64,000 bases of DNA, taken from positions 1-64,000 of the forward strand of contig NZ_WEZQ01000020.1 of the NCBI RefSeq assembly GCF_009864005.1. The letters are read 5' to 3'. Below, one piece after another: positions 34,370 to 43,768 of this stretch. Origin of the DNA: Furfurilactobacillus milii (GTDB lineage Bacteria; Bacillota; Bacilli; Lactobacillales; Lactobacillaceae). Both the position numbers and the translations under genes were made by a program. Below the pieces are notes generated by a model. That model did no database searches and was not told the DNA's origin. It saw nothing but the letters and a program-made list of their open reading frames with translations. Every line of letters begins with the position of its first letter. Position 1 is the stretch's first letter.

Positions 34370-35512
34370 ATGGAAGAAAAACAAGTATTAACGTTATTGA
34401 CAGATTTCATCAAAATTGATTCTCGCAATGGTCATGAAGAAGCCATGTCAGACAGGATCATCACTGAACTCGGTCAGCACGGCATTACAGCGAAAAAAAT
34501 CCCTTATCAGGATGGCAGAACAAATCTTTTTGCTGAACTGGACTCGGGTAAACCCGGCAAAACGTTAATGTTGACGGGTCATCAGGATACTGTAGCGGCT
34601 GACGAACATGACGATTGGCGTTTTCCGCCGTTGGCAGCCCACGTTGAGAATGGTCAACTTTTTGGTCGCGGTGCAGCAGATATGAAGAGCGGTCTCGCTG
34701 CTATGGTCACCACTCTGATCGACCTGCATGATGCCGGATTACCCAAAACCGGTAAACTACAATTTCTAGCTACTGTTGGCGAAGAGTATGGTGCCCCCGG
34801 TTCACGAATGTTAACGCAGGCAGGCTATGTCGATCACGTGGACGCCATGATTGTTGGCGAACCAACCAGTGATCAAATTATTTTTGCTCATAACGGTTCC
34901 ATTGATTATTCTGTCGATTCAATTGGTAAATCCGTTCATTCTTCCATGCCCGAAAAAGGCATCAATGCCATTACCAATCTAGTCAAGTTTATTAATGAAG
35001 AAAACAATGCATTTGACGATGCGCCAACCAGTGACGTTCTGGGTCCAGTTGTTCATTCTGTCACTGTCATCAACGGCGGTGATCAGGTCAATTCAATTCC
35101 TGGTCAAGCGCACTTAGAGGGCAACATTCGGCCTATTCCAGAATTTGACAACACCAAAATCATTGACCGACTGCAACAAATTATCGACAAACTCAATCAG
35201 GAACCCGGCGTTCAGTTAAAACTGACTGTCGATTTCAGTTTCTTCCCTGTTATCTCAGATCGTGAATCTTCACTGGTTAAGATTGCCAGTGATGCCTTAG
35301 CGAAAGCTACAAAACGGCCTGCAGAACTATCCGTGATTCACGGTGCTACGGATGCTTCTGAATATACTAAAGCAGATAACAAATTCCCCATTATTGTCCT
35401 CGGACCCGGTCGGTGGGACATTGCTCACCGGGTTAACGAATATGTCGATTTAATCGATTATTTACATTTAATTGATGTATACAAACAAATTGCCACTAAA
35501 TATCTAAGTTAG
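34370..35512 (+). CDS. M20 family metallopeptidase, ArgE/DapE-like
   Basis: Zinc amidohydrolase of 380 residues. The metal motifs are TGHQDTVAADE (His and Asp), GRGAADMKSGLAAMV (bridging Asp), the GEEYGAPGS catalytic glutamates and a C-terminal histidine in IAHRVNEY. A lid/dimerisation domain sits in the middle, with VHSSMPEKGINAI. Relatives are labelled succinyl-diaminopimelate desuccinylase, acetylornithine deacetylase or aminoacylase, and sequence alone cannot choose between these. A weak AGGTGG is upstream. It is followed by a HAD phosphatase gene 42 bases later, probably cotranscribed. Confidence 0.85.
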   Translation: MEEKQVLTLLTDFIKIDSRNGHEEAMSDRIITELGQHGITAKKIPYQDGRTNLFAELDSGKPGKTLMLTGHQDTVAADEHDDWRFPPLAAHVENGQLFGRGAADMKSGLAAMVTTLIDLHDAGLPKTGKLQFLATVGEEYGAPGSRMLTQAGYVDHVDAMIVGEPTSDQIIFAHNGSIDYSVDSIGKSVHSSMPEKGINAITNLVKFINEENNAFDDAPTSDVLGPVVHSVTVINGGDQVNSIPGQAHLEGNIRPIPEFDNTKIIDRLQQIIDKLNQEPGVQLKLTVDFSFFPVISDRESSLVKIASDALAKATKRPAELSVIHGATDASEYTKADNKFPIIVLGPGRWDIAHRVNEYVDLIDYLHLIDVYKQIATKYLS

Positions 35513-35554
35513 CTTTGCATCTTACAATATCTTATTGAATAGGAGTTTCCCAAT

Positions 35555-36391
35555 ATGACCATCAAGCTCATTGCCGTTGACATGGACGGCACCTTTCTAA
35601 ATGACGAAAATGACTACAATCGTGCTCGATTTGCACAACAATTCCGCCAGTTAAGTGCAAAGGGCATTCATTTTGCCGCGGCCAGCGGTTCACAATTTCA
35701 ACGACTTGTTGATCAGTTTCTACCTTTCAAAGATCAAATGGATTTCATCTCAGATAATGGCGCGATTGTACATGCTCGCGATGCATTATTATTTGCCAGT
35801 GAAATCCCTCATCAGTTAGTTAATCAAACCTTGGCGGTACTGAAACAGCATTACCCACAGCCAATGGCACTTACGACATTATCTGGCGTTAACCGCGCGT
35901 ACGTGGATAGCGAAACGCCAGAACCAATTTTCCAATTGATCAAACGATACTATAATTCACTGATTCGTTTGGACCACCTTTTTGATGTCGATCCTGCGAC
36001 TCTGGATGATCAACTGGTTAAAATCGCTGTTAGTTTCGATCAAACGGTTAACACCGAGGCAGTGATTCCAGAAATGATCAATCAACTTCAACCTGGTTTA
36101 TCTGCCATGAATTCTGGCTTTAACACTGAAGATATTGGTGTTTCCGGAGTATCAAAAGAAACTGGTTTACAGCATTTACAAGAACGTTACGGTATTCAAA
36201 ATGATGAGATCATGACGTTTGGTGATAATGAGAATGATCTCGACATGTTAACGATGACACCGCACGGGTATGCCATGGCCAACGCTCATGCTGATGTGCT
36301 GGCAAAGGCACCGCATCGGACAGACTCTAACAATGATGAAGGGGTTCTTAATGTCATCGATCAATTACTTTCCGGCTCACTGGACGTTTAG
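35555..36391 (+). CDS. Cof-type HAD-family phosphatase
   Basis: Cytoplasmic phosphohydrolase of 278 residues. HAD motif I is VDMDGTFLND with the nucleophilic aspartate, motif II AASGSQ, motif III the KE...L region and motif IV FGDNENDLDML. A Cof-type C2 cap lies between motifs II and III. These enzymes act on sugar phosphates, flavin or PLP precursors, and the true substrate is unknown. AGGAG lies 8 bases before the ATG. Confidence 0.88.
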   Translation: MTIKLIAVDMDGTFLNDENDYNRARFAQQFRQLSAKGIHFAAASGSQFQRLVDQFLPFKDQMDFISDNGAIVHARDALLFASEIPHQLVNQTLAVLKQHYPQPMALTTLSGVNRAYVDSETPEPIFQLIKRYYNSLIRLDHLFDVDPATLDDQLVKIAVSFDQTVNTEAVIPEMINQLQPGLSAMNSGFNTEDIGVSGVSKETGLQHLQERYGIQNDEIMTFGDNENDLDMLTMTPHGYAMANAHADVLAKAPHRTDSNNDEGVLNVIDQLLSGSLDV

Positions 36392-36434
36392 CTTCATTTC
36401 ATTAAGGAACTTGATAATGCCATAATGCCGTTAC

Positions 36435-36602
36435 GTTGTTGCGAAACGCCGTTTCCTGAGGACCGGTCTCAACCCGCGTAAAACGCGGTTTTCCACCTTG
36501 ATTATGAGCCGAAAACCACGTCTCATAAGTCATCCCGCAACACTAAATGGGTAAAACCGCCCCATTAAGTGTTGCCGACACGGAACTCTGTTTCGCCACA
36601 AC
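36435..36602 (+). ncRNA. Structured RNA element, copy 1
   Basis: One of three related elements in the window. Closing stem P1 joins GTTGTTGCGAAAC with GTTTCGCCACAAC (12 of 13 pairs). Inside come P2 (GTTTCC with GGAAC, one bulge), the junction motif GGACCGGTCTCA, hairpin P3 (CCGCGT with ACGCGG), the motif TTTTCCACCTTG, hairpin P4 (TTATGAG with CTCATAA) and hairpin P5 (GCAACACT with AGTGTTGC, inner AATGGG with CCCATT). Its strand is set by homology with the other copies. It follows the HAD gene by 43 bases. No reading frame of note. Confidence 0.6.
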
Positions 36603-36656
36603 TTCACTCCATCGACCTTTTAGCTTCAAGATTTTAAAAGCTATTCTAGAGCAAAC

Positions 36657-36704
36657 AAAGCGACGTTGAATTACCCATGAAAGTGGGAATTCAGCGTCGC
36701 TTTT
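36657..36704 (-). terminator. Terminator of alsS-alsD
   Basis: Arms of about 15 bases around AAGCGACG and CGTCGCTT, with an inner CCCA/TGGG pair, form a stem with one or two mismatches, 22 bases past the alsD stop. T tracts are present on both strands, so it may also end plus-strand transcripts. Confidence 0.75.
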
Positions 36705-36725
36705 CTTCAACAAATTCTAAGAGCA

Positions 36726-37442
36726 CTATTTTTCTGCTTCATTGATAGCATCATTTAAACCGGATAATTCGATGTCAGCTTTCATAAAGTCAGCATTATC
36801 TGTCGGCAAATGTAACATCAAGTTTGGTAATACTTGCGCGGTCACCTCGCCTGTCATGACGGTGAAATCAAGCAGGTGACCGGCAAATTGATGGTCGTCG
36901 CTGATAAAATGCAAGTGAAAGCCGCCGACAGTCGCACCCGCATACAATGCTGGGGCAAAGTAACCAACAACAGTTCCCTGAACATTTTCTCGCGTAAATT
37001 CCGGCTGAGCGGCAGTCGCCGTCGTCAGCGGTGGATACGGTTTGGTTTGCTTAGGTGCCACCCGTACGTGTACTCGGTTAAAGATACCAGTCATCACAAT
37101 GCCCGCAAAGGCATTTTTCAAACCAGCTGTCGTTTGTAACCAGGTCGTAAATGCTGGCATTGTCATGGCCGCCAATGGCGTCTTAGGCAATTGATTATCA
37201 AACGTATGGACTGAAGCGAATGGCATCGTCGCATCACCATTGACCGTGTTGACTGAACCATCAGCCGCAGCTTGAAAGGCCTGTCCGTCAACAATGACTA
37301 CTTCACCATCCAGACCGGCTAGTGTGCCAATGCCTGTATCACCATGGTTTAGCAGTTCTTTCGTTGTGATTGTGCCGTCGAACAGCCCTGGAACTAACAG
37401 TGCCAAGGTTCCGTGCTGAAATAACGTTTCCGTATCTTTCAT
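36726..37442 (-). CDS. alsD: Alpha-acetolactate decarboxylase
   Basis: Converts alpha-acetolactate to acetoin, a neutral end product that limits acid build-up. The 238-residue protein matches the AlsD/BudA family: TLALLVPGLFDGTITTKELL near the start and the zinc motif FHLHFISDDHQFAGH with its three histidines. ATG 37442 is preferred because AGGGAG lies 9 bases before it. It starts 33 bases after the alsS stop, so both enzymes come from one transcript. Confidence 0.96.
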   Translation of the reverse strand: MKDTETLFQHGTLALLVPGLFDGTITTKELLNHGDTGIGTLAGLDGEVVIVDGQAFQAAADGSVNTVNGDATMPFASVHTFDNQLPKTPLAAMTMPAFTTWLQTTAGLKNAFAGIVMTGIFNRVHVRVAPKQTKPYPPLTTATAAQPEFTRENVQGTVVGYFAPALYAGATVGGFHLHFISDDHQFAGHLLDFTVMTGEVTAQVLPNLMLHLPTDNADFMKADIELSGLNDAINEAEK

Positions 37443-37475
37443 TAACCTAAACTCCCTTTGTGCTATCAATGTTTT

Positions 37476-39155
37476 CTAGAATTGATCTGGCAACAGCGTC
37501 TTGCCAAGCTCTTGATTATGTGAGTAATCAACGGGCACATCAACAATTACCGGTCCCTTAGTCGCAAAGGCTTGGTCCAGCACTTTGTTCAAATCAGTTG
37601 GCTTGTTAACCCGTAATCCCGTTGCACCAAAGGCCTCAGCGTACTTAACATAGTCAACGTGGCCAAAATCAACCGCCGCATCTACACCATATTTCATTTC
37701 TTCCTGGAACTTCACCATATCATAGTGACCGTCATTCCAGATAATGTGCACAATGTTGAGCCCTAAGCGAACCGCCGTTTCTAACTCCTGACCGGAGAAT
37801 AAAAAACCGGCGTCGCCTGAAACAGAAACAGCCTGATGATTTGGTCGTACCAGTGCCGCAGCGATTGCCCATGGTAAGGCAACACCTAATGTTTGCATCC
37901 CGTTGCTGAACAACAGATGCCGCGGTTCATAACTGCGGAAATGACGCGCCATCCAAATGTAATGGCTCCCCACATCAACACTCACAGTCATATCATCGGT
38001 AACGTGATCCTGCAGAGCTGCCACGAGCGCTAATGGCTGCACAGTTGCGTCTTCATCACTTGCTTCGAAGTTTTGATCCCGCGTCGTTAATTCTTCATGA
38101 AATTCAGCTAACGTCTGTTTGGCAGCGGCGCTGGGCTGATACCCTTTGATTGCTGGTTGTAAGATGGCCAACGTCTGGGCAATGTCGCCCACTAGCTGTG
38201 TTTCCGGTTGAAAGTGTTGATCCAACTGAGCTGCTGTCGCATCGATCGTCACGATGCGAGCCTGCTTCTCAGCGTTCCAATTACGCGGTTCGTATTCAAC
38301 CGCATCATAACCAATGGCAATTACTAAATCGGCCTGTTTTAGCAAACGATCGCCTGGCTGATTCCGGAATAACCCAACACGACCAAAGTAGTGGTCGGCT
38401 TCCAAATCGCGAGAAATAATTCCGGCACCCTGGAACGTTTCAACCACAGGAATGTTGGCAACTGTCACGAGATGGCGAATCGCACTGGTAACTTCTGGTG
38501 AAGAAGCCCGCATGCCAGCCAAAATAACGGGCAATTTTGCACTACGAATTTCCTGGGCCAGTAAACTAATATCGGCAGGACTTGCCGGTCCCAAAACGGG
38601 CGCCTGCAATGGTTCTAACGCTGGGCTGGTAACTTCGGCATCATCCACATCCTGTGGCAAAGAAACAAAGCTCGCTCCTTGTTTGCCGGCAGTCGCAGAT
38701 TCAAACGCATTAGCCAACACTTCTGAAATATTTTCTGGATCTTGAATTTCCGCAGAAAATTTCGTAATTGGCTTAAACAAGGCCGCATTAGCCATACTTT
38801 GGTGAGTCAGCCGTAGTAAGTCCTTACGTGGAACCTGTCCACCAATGGCCACTACGGGATCGCCTTCAGCTGTTGCAGTGACTAAACCAGTTGCTAAATT
38901 GCTAGCTCCTGGTCCTGAAGTAACTGCAACTACCCCTGGTTCGCCTGTAAGTCGGCCAATCCCCGCCGCAATAAAGGCCGCGTTTTGCTCATGTCGTGCG
39001 ACAACCAGCTTAGGCGATTGTGGATCAGTTGGATGAGCCAAACGCTCAAATAAACGGTCAATCTTAGCACCAGGAATACCAAAGACATACTTCACATTAT
39101 GGTTAATCAAACTTTCAACAACGGCATCAGCGCCGTAACGCGTTTCTTCAGTCAT
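37476..39155 (-). CDS. alsS: Acetolactate synthase, catabolic
   Basis: Thiamine-diphosphate enzyme of 559 residues that condenses two pyruvates to alpha-acetolactate. The catalytic glutamate is in [19 protein letters not shown] and the ThDP/metal motif is [17 protein letters not shown]...WNDGHYDM. The absence of a nearby regulatory subunit and the link to alsD indicate the fermentative form. AAGGAG lies 8 bases before the ATG. The upstream region carries repeated TTGTGA-type boxes. Confidence 0.97.
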   Translation of the reverse strand: MTEETRYGADAVVESLINHNVKYVFGIPGAKIDRLFERLAHPTDPQSPKLVVARHEQNAAFIAAGIGRLTGEPGVVAVTSGPGASNLATGLVTATAEGDPVVAIGGQVPRKDLLRLTHQSMANAALFKPITKFSAEIQDPENISEVLANAFESATAGKQGASFVSLPQDVDDAEVTSPALEPLQAPVLGPASPADISLLAQEIRSAKLPVILAGMRASSPEVTSAIRHLVTVANIPVVETFQGAGIISRDLEADHYFGRVGLFRNQPGDRLLKQADLVIAIGYDAVEYEPRNWNAEKQARIVTIDATAAQLDQHFQPETQLVGDIAQTLAILQPAIKGYQPSAAAKQTLAEFHEELTTRDQNFEASDEDATVQPLALVAALQDHVTDDMTVSVDVGSHYIWMARHFRSYEPRHLLFSNGMQTLGVALPWAIAAALVRPNHQAVSVSGDAGFLFSGQELETAVRLGLNIVHIIWNDGHYDMVKFQEEMKYGVDAAVDFGHVDYVKYAEAFGATGLRVNKPTDLNKVLDQAFATKGPVIVDVPVDYSHNQELGKTLLPDQF

Positions 39156-39212
39156 GAATAATCTCCTTAATTAATCCGTGACGTAGCGACCGTCTTTCAG
39201 TCAGCAAATACG

Positions 39213-39429
39213 TTCACTTGTGAAAAAATCATGATTTCAGCGTACCACACTTTTCACAAATGATTAAATATTTTGTGATAAAAAGGCATCTTCTTTATTG
39301 AGGCTGCCTTTGTTTGACACCATCGTATTTAGATGACGTTTCCAAATGATAAACGCTAGTCTATTTCACAAGTGGAAATTCCGTTTGTGAATTTAATAGC
39401 TGTATTCATCACTTTCAAAATTCACAAAC
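39213..39429. promoter_or_regulatory. Cluster of TTGTGA/TCACAA boxes upstream of alsS
   Basis: The hexamer TTGTGA or its complement TCACAA, or a one-base variant, occurs at about 39216, 39254, 39272, 39366, 39385 and 39422. Two of them form the short dyad TTCAC-TT-GTGAA (39213-39224) and another pair sits around 39254-39278. Rex and Crp/Fnr-type regulators use half-sites of this kind, so redox or ArcR-like control of acetoin formation is possible. No perfect full-length Rex box was found. Confidence 0.45.
39279..39312 (-). terminator. Terminator of codA
   Basis: AAAGGCA pairs with TGCCTTT, with TTTTTAT after it on the minus strand, between codA and alsS. It suggests that the two are separate transcripts. 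Confidence 0.55.
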
Positions 39430-40665
39430 TCAAAAATTCAGTTTAGTAACTTTAGGCGTTGTCTGTGCAATGACACGACCGCCACGGATTGAATACAACA
39501 CTTCTGAATGTTCATTAAGTACGTTGTAGAAATCACTGTTGTTATAAACAATACAGTTACCAGGCTTGCCGACCTCGATGCCGTAATGGTCAGTAATATG
39601 CAGCGCCTTAGCAGCATGGCTGGTCACAAATTGATATGACCCATTAATCTCGTCATAGCCCATTAAATGACCAACATGAAGGCCCATTGAAACAGGATCT
39701 AGCATATTGCCATTCCCCATTGGATACCACGGATCACGAACATCGTCTTCACCGAAAGCAACATTAATACCATCTTCGTTAAGTTCTTTGACCCGCGTCA
39801 TCCCACGACGTTTAGGATAAGTATCAAAACGCCCACCTAGATTGGTGTTTACTAACGGGTTCGCAATCATATTAATGTCTGCCATCCGTAGCAAACGGAA
39901 TAATTTATAAGCATACGCATTGTTGTAAGAGCCGAGTGCAGTTGTGTGGCTAGCAGTAACCCGATCAGACAGCCCAGTTTCGTATGCAATCGTTGCCAAA
40001 GTCTCCAAGTGACGGGATGCGGGATCGTCAATTTCATCACAGTGAACGTCAATCAGGCGGTCATACTTTTGAGCTAAGTTACCAATAAAATGTAACGATT
40101 CGATCCCATATTCACGAGTGAACTCGAAGTGAGGAATACCGCCAATGACGTCTGCCCCCAGCTTAACGGCCTCTTCCATTAACTGTTTACCACGAGGAAA
40201 CGACAAAATGCCTTCTTGTGGAAAGGCAACCAGTTGCAGTTCTACCTCATCAGCCATCTCTTTTTTAACTTCCAAGAGCGCTTTTAAGGCGGTGAAAGAA
40301 GGATCAGTTACATCGACGTGTGAACGCACAATCTGAATCCCATTGGCAATCTGCTTGCGCAAGGTCTCCTTTGCCCGTTCCTTAACATCTTCAATCGTTA
40401 ACGTTTTCTTTCGCTCCGACCAAATGCGAATACCATCAAACAATGTACCAGATTGATTCCATTCAGGATCTCCAGCTGTTTGGGTAGCGTCCAAATGAAC
40501 ATGTGGATCAATCAATGGTGGCAATAATAATTTGCCGGTTGCGTCAATCACCTGCTCGTTATCTTTAGGCGTTAAATGCTGATCAATTGCTTTAAAAACA
40601 CCGTCTTCAATTCGAACATCTTGTAAATCGCTCTGATTGTTGATGTGAACCTGCTGAATAAGCAT
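39430..40665 (-). CDS. codA: Cytosine deaminase
   Basis: Amidohydrolase of 411 residues that deaminates cytosine to uracil for pyrimidine salvage. Metal and catalytic motifs are DPHVHLDA, HCDEIDDPASRHLE, ASHTTALGSY and FGEDDVRDPWYPMGNGNML, in the order expected of the bacterial CodA family. Single gene, with GGAGG ahead of the ATG. An NCS1 permease in this window could supply its substrate. Confidence 0.93.
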   Translation of the reverse strand: MLIQQVHINNQSDLQDVRIEDGVFKAIDQHLTPKDNEQVIDATGKLLLPPLIDPHVHLDATQTAGDPEWNQSGTLFDGIRIWSERKKTLTIEDVKERAKETLRKQIANGIQIVRSHVDVTDPSFTALKALLEVKKEMADEVELQLVAFPQEGILSFPRGKQLMEEAVKLGADVIGGIPHFEFTREYGIESLHFIGNLAQKYDRLIDVHCDEIDDPASRHLETLATIAYETGLSDRVTASHTTALGSYNNAYAYKLFRLLRMADINMIANPLVNTNLGGRFDTYPKRRGMTRVKELNEDGINVAFGEDDVRDPWYPMGNGNMLDPVSMGLHVGHLMGYDEINGSYQFVTSHAAKALHITDHYGIEVGKPGNCIVYNNSDFYNVLNEHSEVLYSIRGGRVIAQTTPKVTKLNF

Positions 40666-40818
40666 TAGTTGTAACCTCCATGTGTCAGTGATATGTAAAC
40701 GTCTTCAATCTCGGTTTAGCGTAATGCTAATAAGTTTTGAATGCAAGCAAAACTATGATACAAACGGATTTGAAGCACTTTTCGAAAACAATTTGAAACC
40801 TTTTTTCAAAAGTTTATC

Positions 40819-40847
40819 TTGATATTTGTAAATGATTTTCATATAAT
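40819..40847 (+). promoter_or_regulatory. Promoter of gnd
   Basis: TTGATA and TATAAT are separated by exactly 17 bases, an almost consensus vegetative promoter, with the start expected near 40855 and AGAGGAGC as the ribosome binding site downstream. Confidence 0.8.
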
Positions 40848-40891
40848 CAACATGTGCAACAGACAATTTATTTTAAAAGAGGAGCTTTCTA

Positions 40892-41791
40892 ATGAAATTA
40901 GGGTTAATCGGTTTAGGCAAAATGGGTCTGAACTTAGCAGAAAACATGATGGATCATGAAAACGAAGTTGTTGGTTTTGACTTAAACAAGGACTTTGTTA
41001 ACCAAGCAGTAACCGCTGGTGCTGAAGGTGCCGACTCACTTGCTGACATGGTTGCCAAATTACCATCACCAAAAGTCGTATGGGTTATGGTTCCAGCCGG
41101 CAAGCCAACTGAGTCGACGATTGACCAACTGTTAGACTTACTTGACGAAGGTGACTTCATCATCGACGGTGGTAACTCCTTCTGGAAGGACTCTGTTGCA
41201 GATGCTCAAAAGGCTGAAGAAAAAGGCATCAAGTTCTTCGACTGTGGTACTTCTGGTGGTCAATCTGGCGCCCGTCACGACGGTAACTTCATGATTGGTG
41301 GAAACGATGCCGCTGCCTTTAAAACACTCGAACCTTTGTATGAAGGTATCGCCCAAAAAGATGGTTACCTTTACACTGGTAAAGCTGGTTCAGGTCACTA
41401 CCTCAAGATGGTTCATAACGGGATTGAATACGGTATGATGGAAGCCATCGGTGAAGGCTTCGATGTGCTTGAACACAGTGCGTTTGACTACGATAACGAA
41501 TCCGTTGCCCGTCTTTGGAACAGCGGTTCAGTTGTTCGTTCATGGCTGATGGAATTGGCTCAAGATGCCTTTGCTAACGACGCCAAGTTAGACAACATCA
41601 AGGGTACTATGCACTCATCTGGTGAAGGTAAGTGGACTCTTGAAGAAGCTATGAACCAACAAGTAGCAACCCCTGTTATCGCTATGTCACTATTGATGCG
41701 TTACCGTTCAATGGAAAACGATACCTTTACTGGTAAAGTTGTTTCTTCATTGCGTAACGGCTTCGGTGGTCACGCGGTTGATAAAGCTTAA
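40892..41791 (+). CDS. gnd: 6-phosphogluconate dehydrogenase, short form
   Basis: Oxidatively decarboxylates 6-phosphogluconate to ribulose 5-phosphate, a key step of heterofermentative pentose phosphate metabolism. The 299-residue protein has the dinucleotide motif GLGKMGLNLAENM, the substrate motif CGTSGGQSGA and the catalytic lysine in LKMVHNGIEYGMM. It lacks the second helical half of the ~470-residue form, as normal for the GndA/YqeC-type short enzymes, which often prefer NAD. Strong promoter, clean terminator. Codon use is strongly biased toward preferred codons, suggesting high expression. Confidence 0.96.
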   Translation: MKLGLIGLGKMGLNLAENMMDHENEVVGFDLNKDFVNQAVTAGAEGADSLADMVAKLPSPKVVWVMVPAGKPTESTIDQLLDLLDEGDFIIDGGNSFWKDSVADAQKAEEKGIKFFDCGTSGGQSGARHDGNFMIGGNDAAAFKTLEPLYEGIAQKDGYLYTGKAGSGHYLKMVHNGIEYGMMEAIGEGFDVLEHSAFDYDNESVARLWNSGSVVRSWLMELAQDAFANDAKLDNIKGTMHSSGEGKWTLEEAMNQQVATPVIAMSLLMRYRSMENDTFTGKVVSSLRNGFGGHAVDKA

Positions 41792-41811
41792 TTTAATAAA
41801 TTTTTTCTATC

Positions 41812-41842
41812 GGATGATGCCCTCTTGGGTGTCATCCTTTTT
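41812..41842 (+). terminator. Terminator of gnd
   Basis: GGATGA pairs with TCATCC, with an inner GCC/GGT-type pairing, followed by TTTTTC on the plus strand, 20 bases past the gnd stop. Confidence 0.8.
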
Positions 41843-42000
41843 CTTTGCTTATACCAAACTGAGTTAACTTCCTCGAGTATGGCAAGTCAGCATACCGCGT
41901 ACTGCCGTTGCGCTGATAATGACTAATTAGGACTCTGTTATGTCGATACGGTTTTCTAATAATACTAGCCGCAAAATTTGCCGATACGTGAGCGGAGAGC

Positions 42001-42168
42001 GTCAATAGTGGCACCGAGTCGTGAGAGTGGTGTTAATGAGGTGGTTTTCCGAATTTACACCACGGACGGTCACCGAGACTCGGTTTTTGCGAGGCTTTGT
42101 GGCGAGGTGAAAGACTCCGATTTTCAGGAGGCTCGAACCGGTCCCACGACGAGCGTGTCACTATTGAC
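42001..42168 (-). ncRNA. Structured RNA element, copy 2 (minus strand)
   Basis: Read on the minus strand, P1 joins GTCAATAGTGACAC with GTGCCACTATTGAC (13 of 14 pairs), P2 joins GTCGTG with CACGAC (6 of 6), the junction reads GGACCGGTTCGAG, P3 is CTCC with GGAG, then TCTTTCACCTCG, and P5 joins GTGGTGT with ACACCAC around TAAAT and ATTAA. It lies beyond the terminator of usp, so it should have its own promoter; none is convincing. A published LAB motif called Lacto-usp is linked to usp genes, but I cannot tell whether this is the same family. Confidence 0.6.
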
Positions 42169-42220
42169 AACCGTAAGCGCCATTTACAGTTCTACATTAA
42201 TGCCAGCAATTAATAGAACT

Positions 42221-42251
42221 AAAAAAGCTGCACCTCATTGTGGGGTACAGC
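42221..42251 (-). terminator. Terminator of usp
   Basis: GCTGTACC pairs with GGTGCAGC on the minus strand, followed by TTTTTT, 20 bases past the usp stop. Confidence 0.8.
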
Positions 42252-42270
42252 AAAACAAAATTGAATTTAA

Positions 42271-42756
42271 TTAGCGAACCACCAGCACGGACACTGGTGA
42301 ATATTTGGCCACATAAGCCGCTTGGCTACCAAAGTACTTGGCAACCCCTTGACGAGACAATGAGCCGACAATTACAAGGTCTGGATCAACTTGTGGGATG
42401 ACCTGCTTGACGATTGTTTCACCAGGATCACCTTCAGCGATCAACGTTTTAACAGACTTAACCCCTGAATTTTCGGCGACCCGATGATATTTATCTAATC
42501 GTTCTTGAATCGTCTTTCGTTGTTGATCCAACATTTCCTTGCTTAACGCAGTAAAAACATTAACATCCTGTTCTTCAAGGATACTAACAATAACCAGCTC
42601 GGATTTATCTTCCTTCGCCTGTTTGACCGCGTACTGGTAAGCTAGTTGTGCATCCGGAGAATCATCAACACCAACAAGCACACGCTTGTAGTCGTAAACC
42701 TTCCCCTTTATGATGTCATCCTCACTTTGTACTTTCTTGTGTTCACTTTTTGCCAT
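42271..42756 (-). CDS. Universal stress protein, UspA family
   Basis: Protein of 161 residues with the UspA alpha/beta fold: YKRVLVGVDDSPDAQLAYQYAV at the N-terminal strand and the ATP-binding pattern VIVGSLSRQGVAKYFGSQAAYVAKYSPVSVLVV (G-x2-x9-G type) at the end. The ATG at 42756 is used since AAGGAG lies 9 bases upstream; an ATG at 42774 overlaps it. Function in stress survival is known for the family only generally. Confidence 0.9.
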   Translation of the reverse strand: MAKSEHKKVQSEDDIIKGKVYDYKRVLVGVDDSPDAQLAYQYAVKQAKEDKSELVIVSILEEQDVNVFTALSKEMLDQQRKTIQERLDKYHRVAENSGVKSVKTLIAEGDPGETIVKQVIPQVDPDLVIVGSLSRQGVAKYFGSQAAYVAKYSPVSVLVVR

Positions 42757-42819
42757 GTTAAACAACTCCTTCACAGATAATTGTAACCGCTAACACTGCA
42801 ATAAAGCTAGTCTAAACGA

Positions 42820-43479
42820 CTAATGATTTTCAATCGGCTTAATATAAGCTTGAGCTGTTGCTAAGGTATTCGCCGATGACTGTTTCATTGAAACGGTCAC
42901 TTTATTCTTCAATCCAGTTAACCGCTTGTGCTTTGCATCAACCCGGTATTGCAAAGGCTGACCATCTTTCGCAAAGATAAGTTGGCTCTTAAAGGCCTCA
43001 CCACTGCGGTGATAGTTGGACGCTGCATGTTTCTTGTAGTCCGCCTCAGTCTTATAAACAGCAGTTGCCGTCGACTTCGGCACTAAGGTTAACACGTCGC
43101 CCCTTTGTGTTACTTTCCCATCCGTCACTTGTTCTTGAATACCGTTCATACTTAACGAAGTGGTCACACGCTGTCTAAATTGATGGTCTTTTGTAAAGAC
43201 GACCAGCAGCGTATTATTCAACATCTGCTTTTTGCCTAGTGTACTTTGCCGTTTGTAAGACCCTTGATAACCAAGATCTTGCCAAAATGTAGCCTGTGCT
43301 TTGCTACTCTGTTTTTGGGTGGCCACCTTTGCGACTGAATGATGATGTGCTTCCGCCTTCGCAGGTTGGCTCGCAACGCTGATGGTCATTAAACTGGCCA
43401 TCACCGCTAATGCAGCGATTTTAATTTTACTGATGTAACGTTTTCCCCCACTTGGTGCAGATTGGTGCTGTGTACTCAT
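42820..43479 (-). CDS. Secreted protein of unknown function
   Basis: Protein of 219 residues with a clear signal peptide: basic KRYISKIKIAA, hydrophobic LAVMASLMTISVA and an A-x-A site near PAKAEA. The mature part is basic and rich in Lys, Gln, Ser and Thr, with a GYQGSYKRQSTLG segment and a lysine-rich end. I do not recognise a domain; it may be a small wall-associated lipocalin-like or DUF-type protein. Start has a weak site. It precedes no gene in an obvious operon and is followed by usp 63 bases later. Confidence 0.65.
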   Translation of the reverse strand: MSTQHQSAPSGGKRYISKIKIAALAVMASLMTISVASQPAKAEAHHHSVAKVATQKQSSKAQATFWQDLGYQGSYKRQSTLGKKQMLNNTLLVVFTKDHQFRQRVTTSLSMNGIQEQVTDGKVTQRGDVLTLVPKSTATAVYKTEADYKKHAASNYHRSGEAFKSQLIFAKDGQPLQYRVDAKHKRLTGLKNKVTVSMKQSSANTLATAQAYIKPIENH

Positions 43480-43733
43480 ACGTTATTTGTCCCTCATTTC
43501 AAAGTTTCGATGACAATCTGGCACCACGTGCTTACCAGTTGTCATCCCCTTAACTGATTATCGAGTACTATTATCGCAAACATTTGTGCAAATTTCAGAA
43601 AAATTTAAGTAATCTAATGTCTATATGGCCCTTTTGATGTTTCTGACAATATAGAGAATCCGATGTAATCAAGGTGTCTACCGTTTTCGAAACAAGAAAT
43701 TACAAAATCATAACAATTTATTCCTAGCTGCGC

Positions 43734-43768
43734 AAAAAACTGCTCAAGTAATTATTGGGCAGTTTTTT
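43734..43768 (-). terminator. Terminator overlapping the end of the membrane-anchored protein gene
   Basis: AAAAAACTGC and GCAGTTTTTT pair with an extra CAA/TTG step. On the minus strand the stem begins inside the last codons and includes the stop at 43754-43752, then runs into T. Confidence 0.75.
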
